Position numbers and translations under genes: made by a program. The notes beneath the pieces were generated by a model that did no database searches, was not told the DNA's origin, and was given only the letters and a program-made list of their open reading frames with translations. From contig AP031356.1 of assembly GCA_037833965.1 (NCBI GenBank), positions 9,136,501 through 9,200,500 on the forward strand: a stretch of DNA of 64,000 nt, given 5' to 3'. The DNA comes from Marchantia polymorpha subsp. ruderalis. Lineage: Eukaryota; Streptophyta; Marchantiopsida; Marchantiales; Marchantiaceae. Of this stretch, positions 26,069 through 36,132 are shown piece by piece. Within the stretch, counting starts at the first letter, position 1, and each line of letters opens with the position of its first letter.

Positions 26069-26220
26069 ACGTCAGATGTAGTTATCACCCAGCGAGAACC
26101 CACTTCGGGAAGCCAGGTGCACTATGATTAATAAGTCAATAGGTATCAGAGTTGTACCTTACTCTTGTGCAAAATAATCTGTATGGCATATTAGTATTGA
26201 TTAAAAAAATCATTGGACAG
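26069..26220. repeat. Direct repeat, copy 1 (about 152 bp)
   Basis: Copy 1 of a pair with copy 2 at 26262-26415; I judge them roughly 85-90% alike by eye. Both open with a GATGTAGTTATCACCCAGCG block and close with ATTGGACAG. Both contain GGTATCA-G/A-AG, which resembles the initiator-Met primer site of plant retroelements (TGGTATCAGAGC). Confidence 0.75.
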
Positions 26221-26261
26221 TATAAAGTTTCAAACACATTTCCTAAAAACTATCAAAAGTA

Positions 26262-26415
26262 ACGTGAGATGTAGTTATCACCCAGCGAGAACCCACTTCG
26301 GGAAGCCAGGTGCACTATGAGTAATAAGTCTATAGGTATCAAAGTTGTATCCTTACTCTTGTGCAAAACAATTTGTATGGCATAATTATATTAAGTGAAA
26401 AAAAGTATTGGACAG
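26262..26415. repeat. Direct repeat, copy 2 (about 154 bp)
   Basis: Second copy of the repeat at 26069-26220, 41 bp after it. Differences are scattered substitutions and one- to three-base indels. The pair could be a tandem duplication or the remnant of a small terminal-repeat retroelement. Confidence 0.75.
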
Positions 26416-26993
26416 CGCCAGGTCAACAAAGCCAAATGAAGAGCATAGTTTGTACTAAAAATTTTTAAATTTTTTTTTTAACTAGACTATTGTGAACTAG
26501 ACCCAACTTGATTTGTTCATTTTCCAAGATTTTGTCATCTTTATGTTATCTATTTGGCCCTTTTGGTGTTTAATATCTGGAAGAAATAATTTGAACAATA
26601 TTATTATGATTCAACAAGAAATTGGAAGCAATCACTAGATACAAATACATTATTGGATTAAAAACAAGAGTCCGTAGCACTTAATACTTAGCAGTTAAAA
26701 ATTGTCACAAACACAAGTTTAGTAACACTTTAGATGTTACTCATTATAATGGTAGATGGGTAAATTTAAGTACAGGTATTCAACTAAAATGTAGTCAAAT
26801 TAGGCTGCTGCCACATGATCGTCAGCCGGCACTAAGCTCCTGGCTAGGGTTTAGTTTGGTTTTCGTAGGCCTCAATCGGCCAGCTAGAGATAATCCTGTA
26901 ACCTCTACCACATTGCCGGTAGTGCCTTCGGAATGAAAAGGAGCTTCAAACATATATCTAGTCTCTTGAGACAAAGAGATACTCTCCCTGCAC

Positions 26994-27125
26994 ATTCTCT
27001 TTCTACAAAGAGATTCTCTCACCTTAAACTTCAGTGCTCTTACTCTTTTTACACAAAGACACTCCACCCTAAACTTTAGTGCACTTTCTCTTTCTACACA
27101 GAGAATCTCGCACCCTAAACTCCAA
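26994..27125. repeat. Tandem repeat of about 45 bp, three units
   Basis: Three units begin with a CTCTTTCTACA-type block and end in CCTAAACTTTAGTGC, near 26994, 27040 and 27085. The period is a multiple of three, so a 113-residue minus-strand frame (27163-26822) stays open across it and shows a repeating ESALKF / RALKF peptide. I have no evidence that this frame is a real protein. The flanks resemble decayed retroelement sequence. Confidence 0.6.
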
Positions 27126-27383
27126 AACCTCAATTTCATGTTCTTTTTCATCAAAGTTTGCAATCTACACTTTCAGCCAATAAGCTACGAAAATGGACAA
27201 TGATGTACACAATCTCATTTTCCTTTTTTTTTATTGTAGTTCACAATGTTTTGCACGATAGAATGTTTTGATACAGATGAAGATATCAAATTGATGTGGC
27301 ATTGGCAACAAACATGTTGTATATTTATTATGATGCAGAGATTCATGCTGGGACTGTGACTAGGTCTTGACGTTTATGGACCC

Positions 27384-27690
27384 ATGATAGAAGGGTGGGA
27401 CAATTCAGGTTCTTTGATCAAAATTTGCTCAGCTCATTCAATGCGAGGAAGTTCAAAAGACGAATGCAGATGGATGTTTTCACATTTGAGTTCTTGTGTT
27501 TCACTCTTGCGCTTCCATTGCAAAGACAAGATACCAACATGCGGTCAACTCTATCAGTTCAAGTGAAGGTGCTCAGTTCAAGTTATATAGCCTTGCTGGA
27601 ATTGAAGAAAGCTCCCGAGAAACATTGGAATTCTTCAAACAAGAGTCCGCAAAAAAATTTCAAATTTTAATGACAACTAGAGCTAAAACT
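27384..27690 (+). pseudogene. PIF/Harbinger transposase relic (N-terminal part)
   Basis: Two overlapping frames give a chain typical of the region before the DDE domain of Harbinger-type transposases (DDE_Tnp_4). They read FNARKFKRRMQMDVFTFEF, then LPLQRQDTNMRSTLSVQVKV (compare the family's conserved QDTNMR..IPV.VRVA), then after a frame change LYSLAGIEES. The catalytic DDE part is absent and the sequence is broken. It lies among other transposon debris. Confidence 0.5.
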
Positions 27691-27836
27691 GCAAAAGAGT
27701 TATGTGCAAGGTAGAATGACATTCCCAAGACTTGTGGATGGCTAAAACTCAAGAGTGTGTGGCATAATCATTCTCCATTGACAGACATGGTTGTATTAGA
27801 CAACCGTAAACGGCGAAACTGTAAAGGGAGCGTCTA

Positions 27837-28270
27837 CGACTCGCTTAGTTGCACAAACTTTTACAAACGGCTGTACTGCCAAGTATCAGGGATCCCAGTT
27901 TCTTTCTCCTCTTTCTTTCTTTCTTCAGGCTCCCTTCGGACTGCCCCGAGTCTGCCGGATTTTATCTCAGTTTTGGGAACGGGGAGGCGGGGCACTTTGC
28001 GGGGAGGGTCGGCGGACCCTACATTCCGGCAACCATGTAGAGGCACTCAACCAGATGAAATTCCAACAACCATGTAGAAGAGAGGCCGTCACTGTAGAGG
28101 CTGCAACGTTGTATCTATTGCGTTGCAATGATCTACGCCGTAACAATGATCGCGGTCGTGTACTAGAACGTTGCGGGAACTAAAAACTAAAACTGAACCG
28201 CAATAGGCAGAGCTCAGATGGAATCCCTTGTGTTCAAACTGTAATATTTGTAATCAAACGGTGATAACAT
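27837..28270 (+). mobile_element. Fragment of a terminal-inverted-repeat element, copy 1
   Basis: Block 27837-27877 (CGACTCGCTTAGTTGCACAA and what follows) recurs at 51476-51516 in the same orientation. Block 27992-28270 recurs at 51523-51804 in the opposite orientation, about 95% alike. This is what is expected if the 41-bp block is a terminal inverted repeat present at both ends of one element, and each copy has lost a different end. The stretch 27878-27991 is unique to this copy. It has no coding capacity. A MULE transposase relic lies about 200 bp downstream; a link is possible but unproven. Confidence 0.6.
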
Positions 28271-28491
28271 ATTGAGGCGACGAAATTTTAAGCGGAAAAG
28301 ATTAGGGTTTTTGAGAATAGTATCACATCGATATTCTCCAGCTCATCGTTTCGACGTCGCTTTGGGTGCCAGTGTCATTGCTTTGAGGAGCTCGTGCCAG
28401 AGCCCGTGCTTGTACTTTTTTTGTCATTTCAGGTGCTTTTTGCAGGTGTGGTAACAGCATGGAAGCAGGATGAATTGTGTAGGACCCACCT

Positions 28492-31400
28492 TATGATGGC
28501 CCTTTCAATTCGTTAATGTTGAATTGGTCAAATGGGACGGCCTACATCAAAAGCTCGAGGCTTAACGATTTTGTTTCGGGAGAGGAATCTTGTTATAGTG
28601 ATGCGAAGACAAAATTTGTGACACGTAGCTCATACAAGGGTGGAGGTACTATGCACAATTGGGAATCGTATGCAATGTATTATTGCAAGTATGGTACTCC
28701 AGATGGGGCAAGAAGAGTATGCTTTCCTCAAATTTTATTCAAGATCCATCAACAAAGGCAAAATTCCGTCCTGGCAGCAGAGATAGACTAGATCATGATT
28801 TGCATCACAAAGGCTGTCAATGCAGGTTTAGTGCCACTAAACTACTGTCTAATGATCACATTCCACCAGGAATCACGAAGTTGATATACAAGCATAGAAA
28901 ACACGTTAATGCTGCAGGTGTAGCTTAACATGGCACAGCGTGTTCGGATAGTGTTGGCTTGCCATCTCAAATGGCGCACAATTTATACTCTGAATGCAGG
29001 TAACAACATATTTGTTACATTTTCAATGTATTTGTTTATCGTTCATAGTCAATCTCTCGTCATATTTGTAATATGTACAATAAGTTTGTTGTTATTACAG
29101 TTTGTAAAAATTTGACACTAAGCAAGCACGTTGTCTAATATTATCTACGTTCTTTTTCCAGGGAGTGGGTTGAATGCGAGTTAAGAAGAGGTTTAACTCC
29201 TCCACAAATTCTCATGCGTGTTGCAAAAGCACTGTTTGAAAATCATCAGCGCTTAGGCTATGTGCAAGGGACCTCTATTAGAGATCATTATATCACATCT
29301 GCTGATGTGTATAATATCAAATTAAAACTAGACAAAGAAACTTGGAGAAGTCATGCTAATGATAGAATTAGCACAGAATTATGGATGAAAGCGAATTCAT
29401 CTCAAGTTGTTTTGTATCAGGCACCAAAAAGTGATCCATTTAAACCATTGAGGCTTGCTGTTACAAGACCCTTGCTCCTTGATTGGTTGCTAAAACATGG
29501 AAATGGAGGTTGTGTTGCTATAGATGGAACGCATGGCACGCAGAAGTATAAGGTAATATTCTACTTGTCCATTTTGATGTTTTTATCATCAGGCTTCCAT
29601 GATTATGTATATTCTACCTTACTATTTGCAATCTCTACAAGATACTTGAAAAAATGACGGTTTGGAGCTTTAACCAGTCTTGTAAGACATTATTGAACGT
29701 CTCAATGTGTGCTGTATATGTTGTTTTATATACCTTGATCACGTCTAACTTATCAAGACATATAAATAGCGAATCATTCATTTGTATCAAGTTTAGCTTA
29801 GTATCAATGAAGATGAATACTTTGTAGACGATTGCTAGCAGCAAACTGATACGTTTATTTCATTTTTTGCAATGCAGTATCCACAGTACACCCTGATGGT
29901 GTTTGACAAATATGAACACAGACATCCTACTAATTTAGGATTCCTCGAAAGAGAAGAAACAGAAGATCTGGTGGATTTATTATCTGCAGTGAAGAAGATG
30001 GCCCAACATTATATCCCTTGATGGATGCCCTAGTGCTTCATGACGGATTGTGCTGACAATGAGAGACTTGCCATAGACATTGTTTTTCCACATATCCCTG
30101 TATTTCTTTGCATATATCATGTTTGAAAAGCATGGACAAAGAAATTGATTGAGGTTGTGAGTGGTCATGAAAAGAGAGCTATTATGAATGCTGCTTTAGA
30201 AGACCTGTGCTTTGGAAGCACATTAATTGCTGATGGAGAAGAATTTGATGTGGAAAGATCTGCTGCGATAAAGCTTCTGTTATTTTACAAAAATTTTCAG
30301 CTCTCCAAGCCACAATTTGTGAAATACTTCCAAACAGAATGGGAACCTTGTATGAGTAAGTGTAAGTTTGTAACATGTGCATTATATATGAAGTTATTAC
30401 ATTTTGGAAGTTGTTTTTTGCTTAATGATCTTCCACAAGTACCTCAAACTTACTGTTTTGGAATTCAGGTCAGTGGATTTGTGATGAACGGAGGAAGACA
30501 TGTCGTAAGAATCAAGATAACAACAACGCTATAGAATCAATGCATGGACACATGAAGGATTTCCTTTATGGTTGGCGCAGGAATGCACATGAGCAACGTT
30601 TGGATCATACAGTATATGGTCTTCTAGGGGATTTTGTAATGAGAATTTGGTACAAAGATCAAAAGAAGCTACTTGGCTTTATTCCAAATAAGAAGAAAGA
30701 TCAACGTGTGATTGCTTTGATCATGAAGACAATATCTATGCTAACTGTATCTGTTACTTGACCTCATGGCTATGCTGGCCCCGCATTAGTGGGCTCTACA
30801 TCAAAGCCAAATAGAAGGTATCTTGTAAATTGGAGACGAGAAAAGTATACATGCGAGTGCTTCTGGTCACTCCAAGGCAATTTTTGCAAACATCAGGTAC
30901 AATTCAGATTGTAATTTTGTCTTTGATTGCATATATTGGTTACATCTGTATTTTTTATTAACACTGCTTGATTCATGTGTGTCTAGATACTTATTCTACA
31001 AAGGAAAAGATATTCCGAGACCAACATCCGCATTTGTTTGGGCATACGCTTTGGTGGAATACGAGGTGGAATCAAAGAGCTCTTTGATAAAGGTCATTCA
31101 TCACAGATATATGATTTTAATGAGGATTCAATCCTTCGAAGAGAACTTGCAGATATTGAAGTCAAAGATGATCGCCATGACACCTTCAACCTTACAGAAG
31201 GTACTTCAAACTGTCATTTTAATGTGCAATAACTGTAGATATTTTGCAGAAATGACAGTTTGAGTGATGAAACTACCTAACCGTACATGTTCTCTGTGTT
31301 ATCAGATTCGGACAGCCCTGTAAAGAAAGCATCAAAGCCAACAGATTTGGAGGAGAAAGAAAAGACCAAGCGTGTTCTTCATACTCAATTGGTATGGCTG

Positions 31401-31844
31401 AAGTACTTTTTTGATGAAAATTCTAGTATGCTGAAAGTGGGAGAGCTAGAGCTCCGGCATTGCATTGGACGTATCAAGGAGTCTCACCAAGCATGGAGTA
31501 CTGGTATAATACTTCTTGTTGCAGACATGTGGCGTACATCCATGCTAGATAAGCCTAGCTCATCATTCAAGAAATTGAGTTGGCTTGAAAAATTAGCAGA
31601 CATTAAATGTCCTAAGCCACAGAGATTACTTGAAACAGAAGGAAGATTTAGAGCCCCAACCGCAAATTTAGGAAAGGTAGAAGAAGGAGTTTTGCAGCTC
31701 AGACTTCGAAAGAGCAGGCAGAAGGCCAAAAGAACTCGAAGTGTGATCAAGCAATTCCTTCAGGCAAGTGCAAATAGAGAAAAACGCAAACAGGAACAAG
31801 CTAGAATTCTAGGAGAGACGATTGATTTGACTCTTTCTCCCTAA
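28492..31844 (+). pseudogene. Multi-exon MULE-type DDE transposase with SWIM zinc finger, inactivated
   Basis: Reading through likely introns, the order is as follows. An N-terminal zinc-binding region comes first (YYCKYG, GCQCRF, YKHRKH; FAR1/FLYWCH-like). A helical domain (EWVECELRRGLTPPQI) follows. The MULE catalytic core has first D in VAIDGTHG (~29525), second D in FMTDCADNERLA (~30045), a C-x2-H block in LCIYH (~30110) and the acidic residue in NNAIESMHG (~30535). A SWIM finger YTCECFW...FCKHQ ends at about 30895, then a long basic C-terminal region ends in DLTLSP at 31844. Probable intron borders: 28999/29161, 29552/29878, 30355/30468, 30896/30987, 31199/31306. In-frame stops at about 30020, 30032, 30124 and 30759 and a frame change near 28720 show it is dead. 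The C-terminal exon 31306-31844 is intact. No clear terminal repeats flank it. Confidence 0.75.
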
Positions 31845-32965
31845 GTTGTTTGCTTGTGATGCATGAATGTTGTTTCAATTTCATAGTGAAATGAAACCAT
31901 TTTGTCCAATTCCACATTAAGCAGAATTGCATGCGCTGATTACAGTTTGGAAATTTACCATGAACTCACGTTACACAAATGATTTGTTTAGTGATGACAG
32001 TCAATGTTGCTGAGATGACATTTCAAAATTAAGAACCTTGATTCTACGTATTTTGATATTATTGAGATTCAACTTTTGATATATTAATGAATGTATCTGA
32101 GTGCTACTCAAGTTATATTAAAAGTGTGCTGGAAGAGACGTCTCTATGTAAGGTCTTTCTTGTTGGAGCTTGTTGGATTGCAAGAAGCCGCGCCATCAGC
32201 TTGGATGTGACAACTTGATATTCTTTAGTCAAAAGTCTTTGGAATTCCAGGAGCTGGAGGCACTGAAATGTGCAGGGATGAGAACTAACTTACAGCACAA
32301 GTTAGATCTTGCAAGACTTGAGCTTAGAATGTGTGATCTTGCTCAAATATTGAACCTTAGAACTTTACTCGTTCATTGCATATAGATTTACTTAAATAAT
32401 GGGAAAAAAAACTCCTGTTTGAAGTAGAGGAATTAATCCTATCCATATTTTGACATGCACCTGACCTCTAGATTCAATGATTGACCGGTATAGTCTATTA
32501 GACCGGACCATAGAATTTTTGGGTACACTTGTCATTATGAGGTTCAAAGCATTGCACGTAAGTAGCGATAACATTCATTCATTGCATCTTTCAAAAAATA
32601 CAAATTTTTTTGAAAAAAAAGTCACGTACACAGTAAAATCCCACATGTTGTATTGCCAATATGTTGAGGTTGGAGATAAATTCATTCAATACTTGTCATG
32701 GTTGTTGTGGAAAGTAAATTCCACTAGTAACCAGCCAAACAAGTATTTGTGGCAAAAAATTTTTTAAAAATGAAGTTTTTTAAATAGCTACAGAAAGTTT
32801 GTAGGCTAGAAAGTAATAACTACGGGATAAGAAGGTCGGAAAGTCGAAACAAAGAAAGAAATAAGGGGACGAGGAAGGAGAAAAAAATAGAAGCTGAGCA
32901 GGGTTGAGCTTGGTGCGAAATTGGAATTGGAATTGGAAGTACGCAGAGGGAACTGAGTCTCGAAG
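31845..32965. other. Unassigned stretch after the MULE relic
   Basis: Mostly AT-rich with short open frames and no recognisable family. The 71-residue plus-strand frame at 32170-32385 is Leu-rich (LDLARLELRMCDL) but too short to call. The transposon's 3' flank probably lies here. Confidence 0.35.
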
Positions 32966-33109
32966 ATGGACGGTGTGGAAGATACGTGTGGTGGTGATGG
33001 TGAGTGGGAGCGGGAGAAGGAAATGCGGCCCACTCCGGGCTTCAACACGCCGTCTCCGATCGCGGCAATCTTGAATTACTGGAAAGGATGGGAGTCGAGC
33101 TATGTATGA
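32966..33109 (+). other. Short open frame (47 codons) upstream of the TRM10-like fragment
   Basis: An ATG-initiated frame opens MDGVEDTCGGDGEWE, contains PTPGFNTPSP and ends at a TGA at 33107. Composition here is GC-rich, like a genic 5' region. It could be another captured gene fragment or an upstream exon of the chimeric locus. I recognise no family. Confidence 0.3.
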
Positions 33110-33373
33110 CAGGCAATTGAGACTGCCGAGACGAGCACGATCTTGAAGACTATACAATGTTGCCAGATCGGTGGAGGGTGGAGGAGATGGAGTGGTTCTT
33201 GAATGGGTAGCAGAGCACTGGGTTCAGTTTGCGGGTAGATCTGTCGGGGAAGAAAGGTGCGGCGAAGAAGGAATGACTGGTGCGTTATAGGGGAGGAGGA
33301 GGGCTGGAACGAGCGAGAAGAGAAGGTTTTGTTTTCGCTTTCAGAGTAGGCTGAGGGTTTAAGAGGTTAGGCG

Positions 33374-33843
33374 ATGATAATTGCAGGTATGGAGAAAACG
33401 AAGGCTCTGGCCGTGGGGAAAAACGGGCACACGAAGGTGGGGAAGAAATTGAAGGCTGCTGAGAATGGCGCTGCGAAGGTCGTCGAGGCGGAGGACGTGG
33501 AAGAGGGTGAAGTTTTGCCCATGGATGCCGAAGGTGGCAGGTCAGGGGATGAGGGTCTGCAAGTAGACAAATCCTCAGTGGAGGATGGCAAGGTGGACAA
33601 ATCCGGGGATGCCGGTCAGAATGTCAATAGATCCGAGGAGGAGAATGAGAGCGACGATGAGGAAGAGGATGAAGCTCGAGGCCGATGTCGAAGTCGGCAC
33701 TAAAGAATGTCGAGAAAGCGAGGAGGTACAAGATTAAGAAGAAGATGCGAAAGGCGGCCGAGAAGGAGAAACGACATGAAGAATCCAAGAGGAAACGAAA
33801 AGAGTGGGAAGAGAAGCTCGCCCTCATGACGGAGGGGAGGTAG
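33374..33843 (+). pseudogene. 5' fragment of a TRM10-like tRNA (guanine-9) methyltransferase gene, frameshifted
   Basis: The frame from ATG 33374 encodes a Lys/Glu/Asp-rich N-terminus (MEKTKALAVGKNGHTK...). Near 33695 it must change frame by one base to continue as MSKSALKNVEKARRYKIK, then KAAEKEKRHEESKRKRKEW, EEKLALMTEGR and stop at 33841. This is the conserved basic coiled N-terminal region of plant TRM10 homologues, enzymes that methylate purine 9 of tRNA. The SPOUT methyltransferase domain that should follow is absent; the sequence switches at about 33840 to a sacsin-like fragment. The fragment therefore cannot encode an active enzyme. Upstream GC-rich sequence may be the captured promoter and leader. 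Confidence 0.65.
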
Positions 33844-33845
33844 AG

Positions 33846-35224
33846 GGCAGAAGGTGGACCTAACTCAGCGTATCAGGGAGGTTCTTGTCAATTATCCGGA
33901 AGGTACCACTATATTGAAGGAGCTTATTCAGAACGCAGATGATGCGGGAGCCACCCGAATTTCGTTCTGCTTGGATCGTTGGCAACATGGAGTGGAGTCG
34001 CTTGTTTATGGACCGTCGGCGGAGTGGCAGGGGCCCGCATTGTTGGCTCATAACAATGCACAATTTTCCGAGGAGGATTTTGAAAGTATATCCAGAATTG
34101 GAGACAGTAAAAAGCGTGGGCAAGCATGGAAGACAAGACGCTTTGGGATTGGCTTCAATTCTGTGTACCATCTATCGGACTTACCCTCGTTTGTTAGTGG
34201 TAAGTACGTCGTTCTCTTTGATCCACACTGCAAATTTCTCCCGAGAGTTTCTGCAGCGAAACCGGGAAAGAGGATTGGCTTTGTGAGCTCCTCCGCGTTG
34301 CAATGCCACAAGGATAAGTTCGCACCGTACATTGCATTCGGCTGCGATATGCAAAATCCATATGATGGAACTCTATTTCGTTTCCCCTTAAGAAGCGTGC
34401 AACAAGCTGAAGATAGTAGGCTCTCCAGGCAGTTGTACACGGAGGATGATATGAGCTTGTTGCTCTATGAGCTGTACTTAGAAGCCGTTACAGCCATGCT
34501 TTTTCTCAAAAACATTGAAGTAATAGAAATATACGACTGACAAGAGAGTGCACCCGATCCCATCCGAGTCTACTCGTGTCAGGTCCAGTCAGTGTCAGTA
34601 GAGATTCGCTGGCACAGACAGGCATTCGCAAGACTATCGATGGCACAAGTGGCACCGAATAAAGGTTCATCGCCTTTGCCGAACCATGACATATTTGTCT
34701 CGACTTTACAAGTGAAGTTTACTCCGGAGTGCATAAAGGAATCAGAAGAAGCGAGTCGTTTTTAATTTCTCAGTGTATGGGCGCAACTGCAAGCAGAATC
34801 GGAGCACTTGCACAAAATGCAGCAAAGGATTATGATTTACATCTTGTTCCTTGGGCATCTATAGCCGCCAACGTCTCCAGTGATGCTACAAAGGTATAGA
34901 ATGCAATGGAGGGCAGTGCATATTGTTTCCTACCTCTTCCAGCAAAGACGGGTTTACCAGTGCATGTGAATGGATACTTCGAGCTTTCATCAAATCGTCG
35001 TGACATTTGGTACGGTCAGGATATGGATAGAGGTGGAAAACTACGGTCGGACTGGAACGTGTGTCTACTAGAGGATGTAGTTGCTTCTGACTTCGCACAA
35101 TTGCTACTCGAGTCTTCAAGGCGCCTTAGACATTCTTCTCTCTACTATTCCTTATGGCCCACTGGAAACTTCTCTGAGCCGTGGCTGACTTTGGTCACGC
35201 GGCTCTTCAGTAGTGTAGCTGAAC
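33846..35224 (+). pseudogene. Sacsin-like gene fragment (HSP90-type ATPase domain), truncated
   Basis: The sequence resembles the N-terminal ATPase region of plant sacsin-like proteins, giant co-chaperones. It opens GQKVDLTQRIREVLVNYPEG, has the ATP-binding ELIQNADDAGAT (Bergerat N-box, ~33920), then SRIGDSKKRGQAWKTRRFG, GFNSVYHLSD, GKYVVLFDPH and GTLFRFPLR. It has no ATG of its own at the left border. The frame is broken by a TGA at 34538 where homologues have Trp, by a TAA and frame change near 34762, and by a TAG at 34897 that may be an exon end. It resumes as YCFLPLPAKTGLPVHVNGYF, ELSSNRRDIWYG and SLYYSLWPTGNF. The match stops exactly where the LTR element begins at 35225. The fragment covers only a small part of the usual several-thousand-residue protein. 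Confidence 0.8.
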
Positions 35225-35995
35225 TGCAACCTCCGGGCTGATTCTCACTAAGGTTTACCTCAGATGGCTTTTTGGTAGCTCATCATGATTCTAGAAGACT
35301 AGGATTCCGCATCATACTCATAACCTAAACACCCTCTCACACAATCTCTCAAGGTATCACTCCAACTCATACACTCATCGACACTCCAAGGTACTGAAAA
35401 TTCGTCACTCTTTCATATATGAAACAAGTCTCTACATATGAACTCTCCAAATTTGCTTGAGAGGCTCTTCCCTACTTCTCTATATATACTACTTAAGAAT
35501 TTACCATAGTAACAAATGGTAATTTCTATTTAACTTACTTTTACGAAGATAAACCATAGTAAGGTTGACTAGTTATCAATATGTGGCAACATGCCATTGG
35601 CTCCCTAAACCTTCTAGATGTTTACTAATTCGTAGATTGAGGTGGCGACATGCCATTTGTGTCTTTTCCACTTCTAGAACTTCCACTTTCCACTAAGTCA
35701 ACATTAGACTTAGTCTCACCAATGAAATACTCTTTACTTTAGTCAAACCAATCAAAACTAAACATGAAGTTCAAAAGCCTTTTCTCTTGGAATCTAGACT
35801 TTTGTACAAGACAAAATAGAAGTGCTCACTCGAATCTTCTAGAACTTCTCTAGTTATTCCGCCAAGTATAGACATTATAACTAAACTAGCTAGACTTAGT
35901 CATAACTAGCTAGATTTAGTCATAACTATCATAACCATGATTAACTCCTTGGCTAATTCTAGTTTTATTTCACACATGCAATATTCGGTCTTACA
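35225..35995 (-). repeat. 3' LTR of the OTA-type gypsy element (771 bp)
   Basis: It is 20 bp longer than the partner LTR because a CTAGCTAGA-TTAGTCATAA segment (near 35898-35925) is tandemly duplicated. Otherwise it is about 99% identical to 42085-42835. Confidence 0.92.
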
Positions 35996-36009
35996 TTTAC
36001 CCCCAGACC
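35996..36009 (-). other. Polypurine tract of the OTA-type element
   Basis: On the minus strand the bases just before the 3' LTR read GGTCTGGGGGTAAA, a plausible plus-strand primer. Confidence 0.65.
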
Positions 36010-36132
36010 AAGATTTCACTACGCCCTCGAAGTGAAAGAATCTGATCTTCGATGGAATAATTTTAACTTGTCGTGGTTGACTCGATCGAAGTGACGTCCT
36101 CCTAACTGCTTGATATCATAAGTAAAGTTTCC

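Noticed and set aside
32170..32385. Leu-rich 71-codon frame as a resistance-gene LRR fragment
   Set aside because: Too short, no repeated LxxLxLxxN/C pattern and no adjacent NB-ARC motifs.
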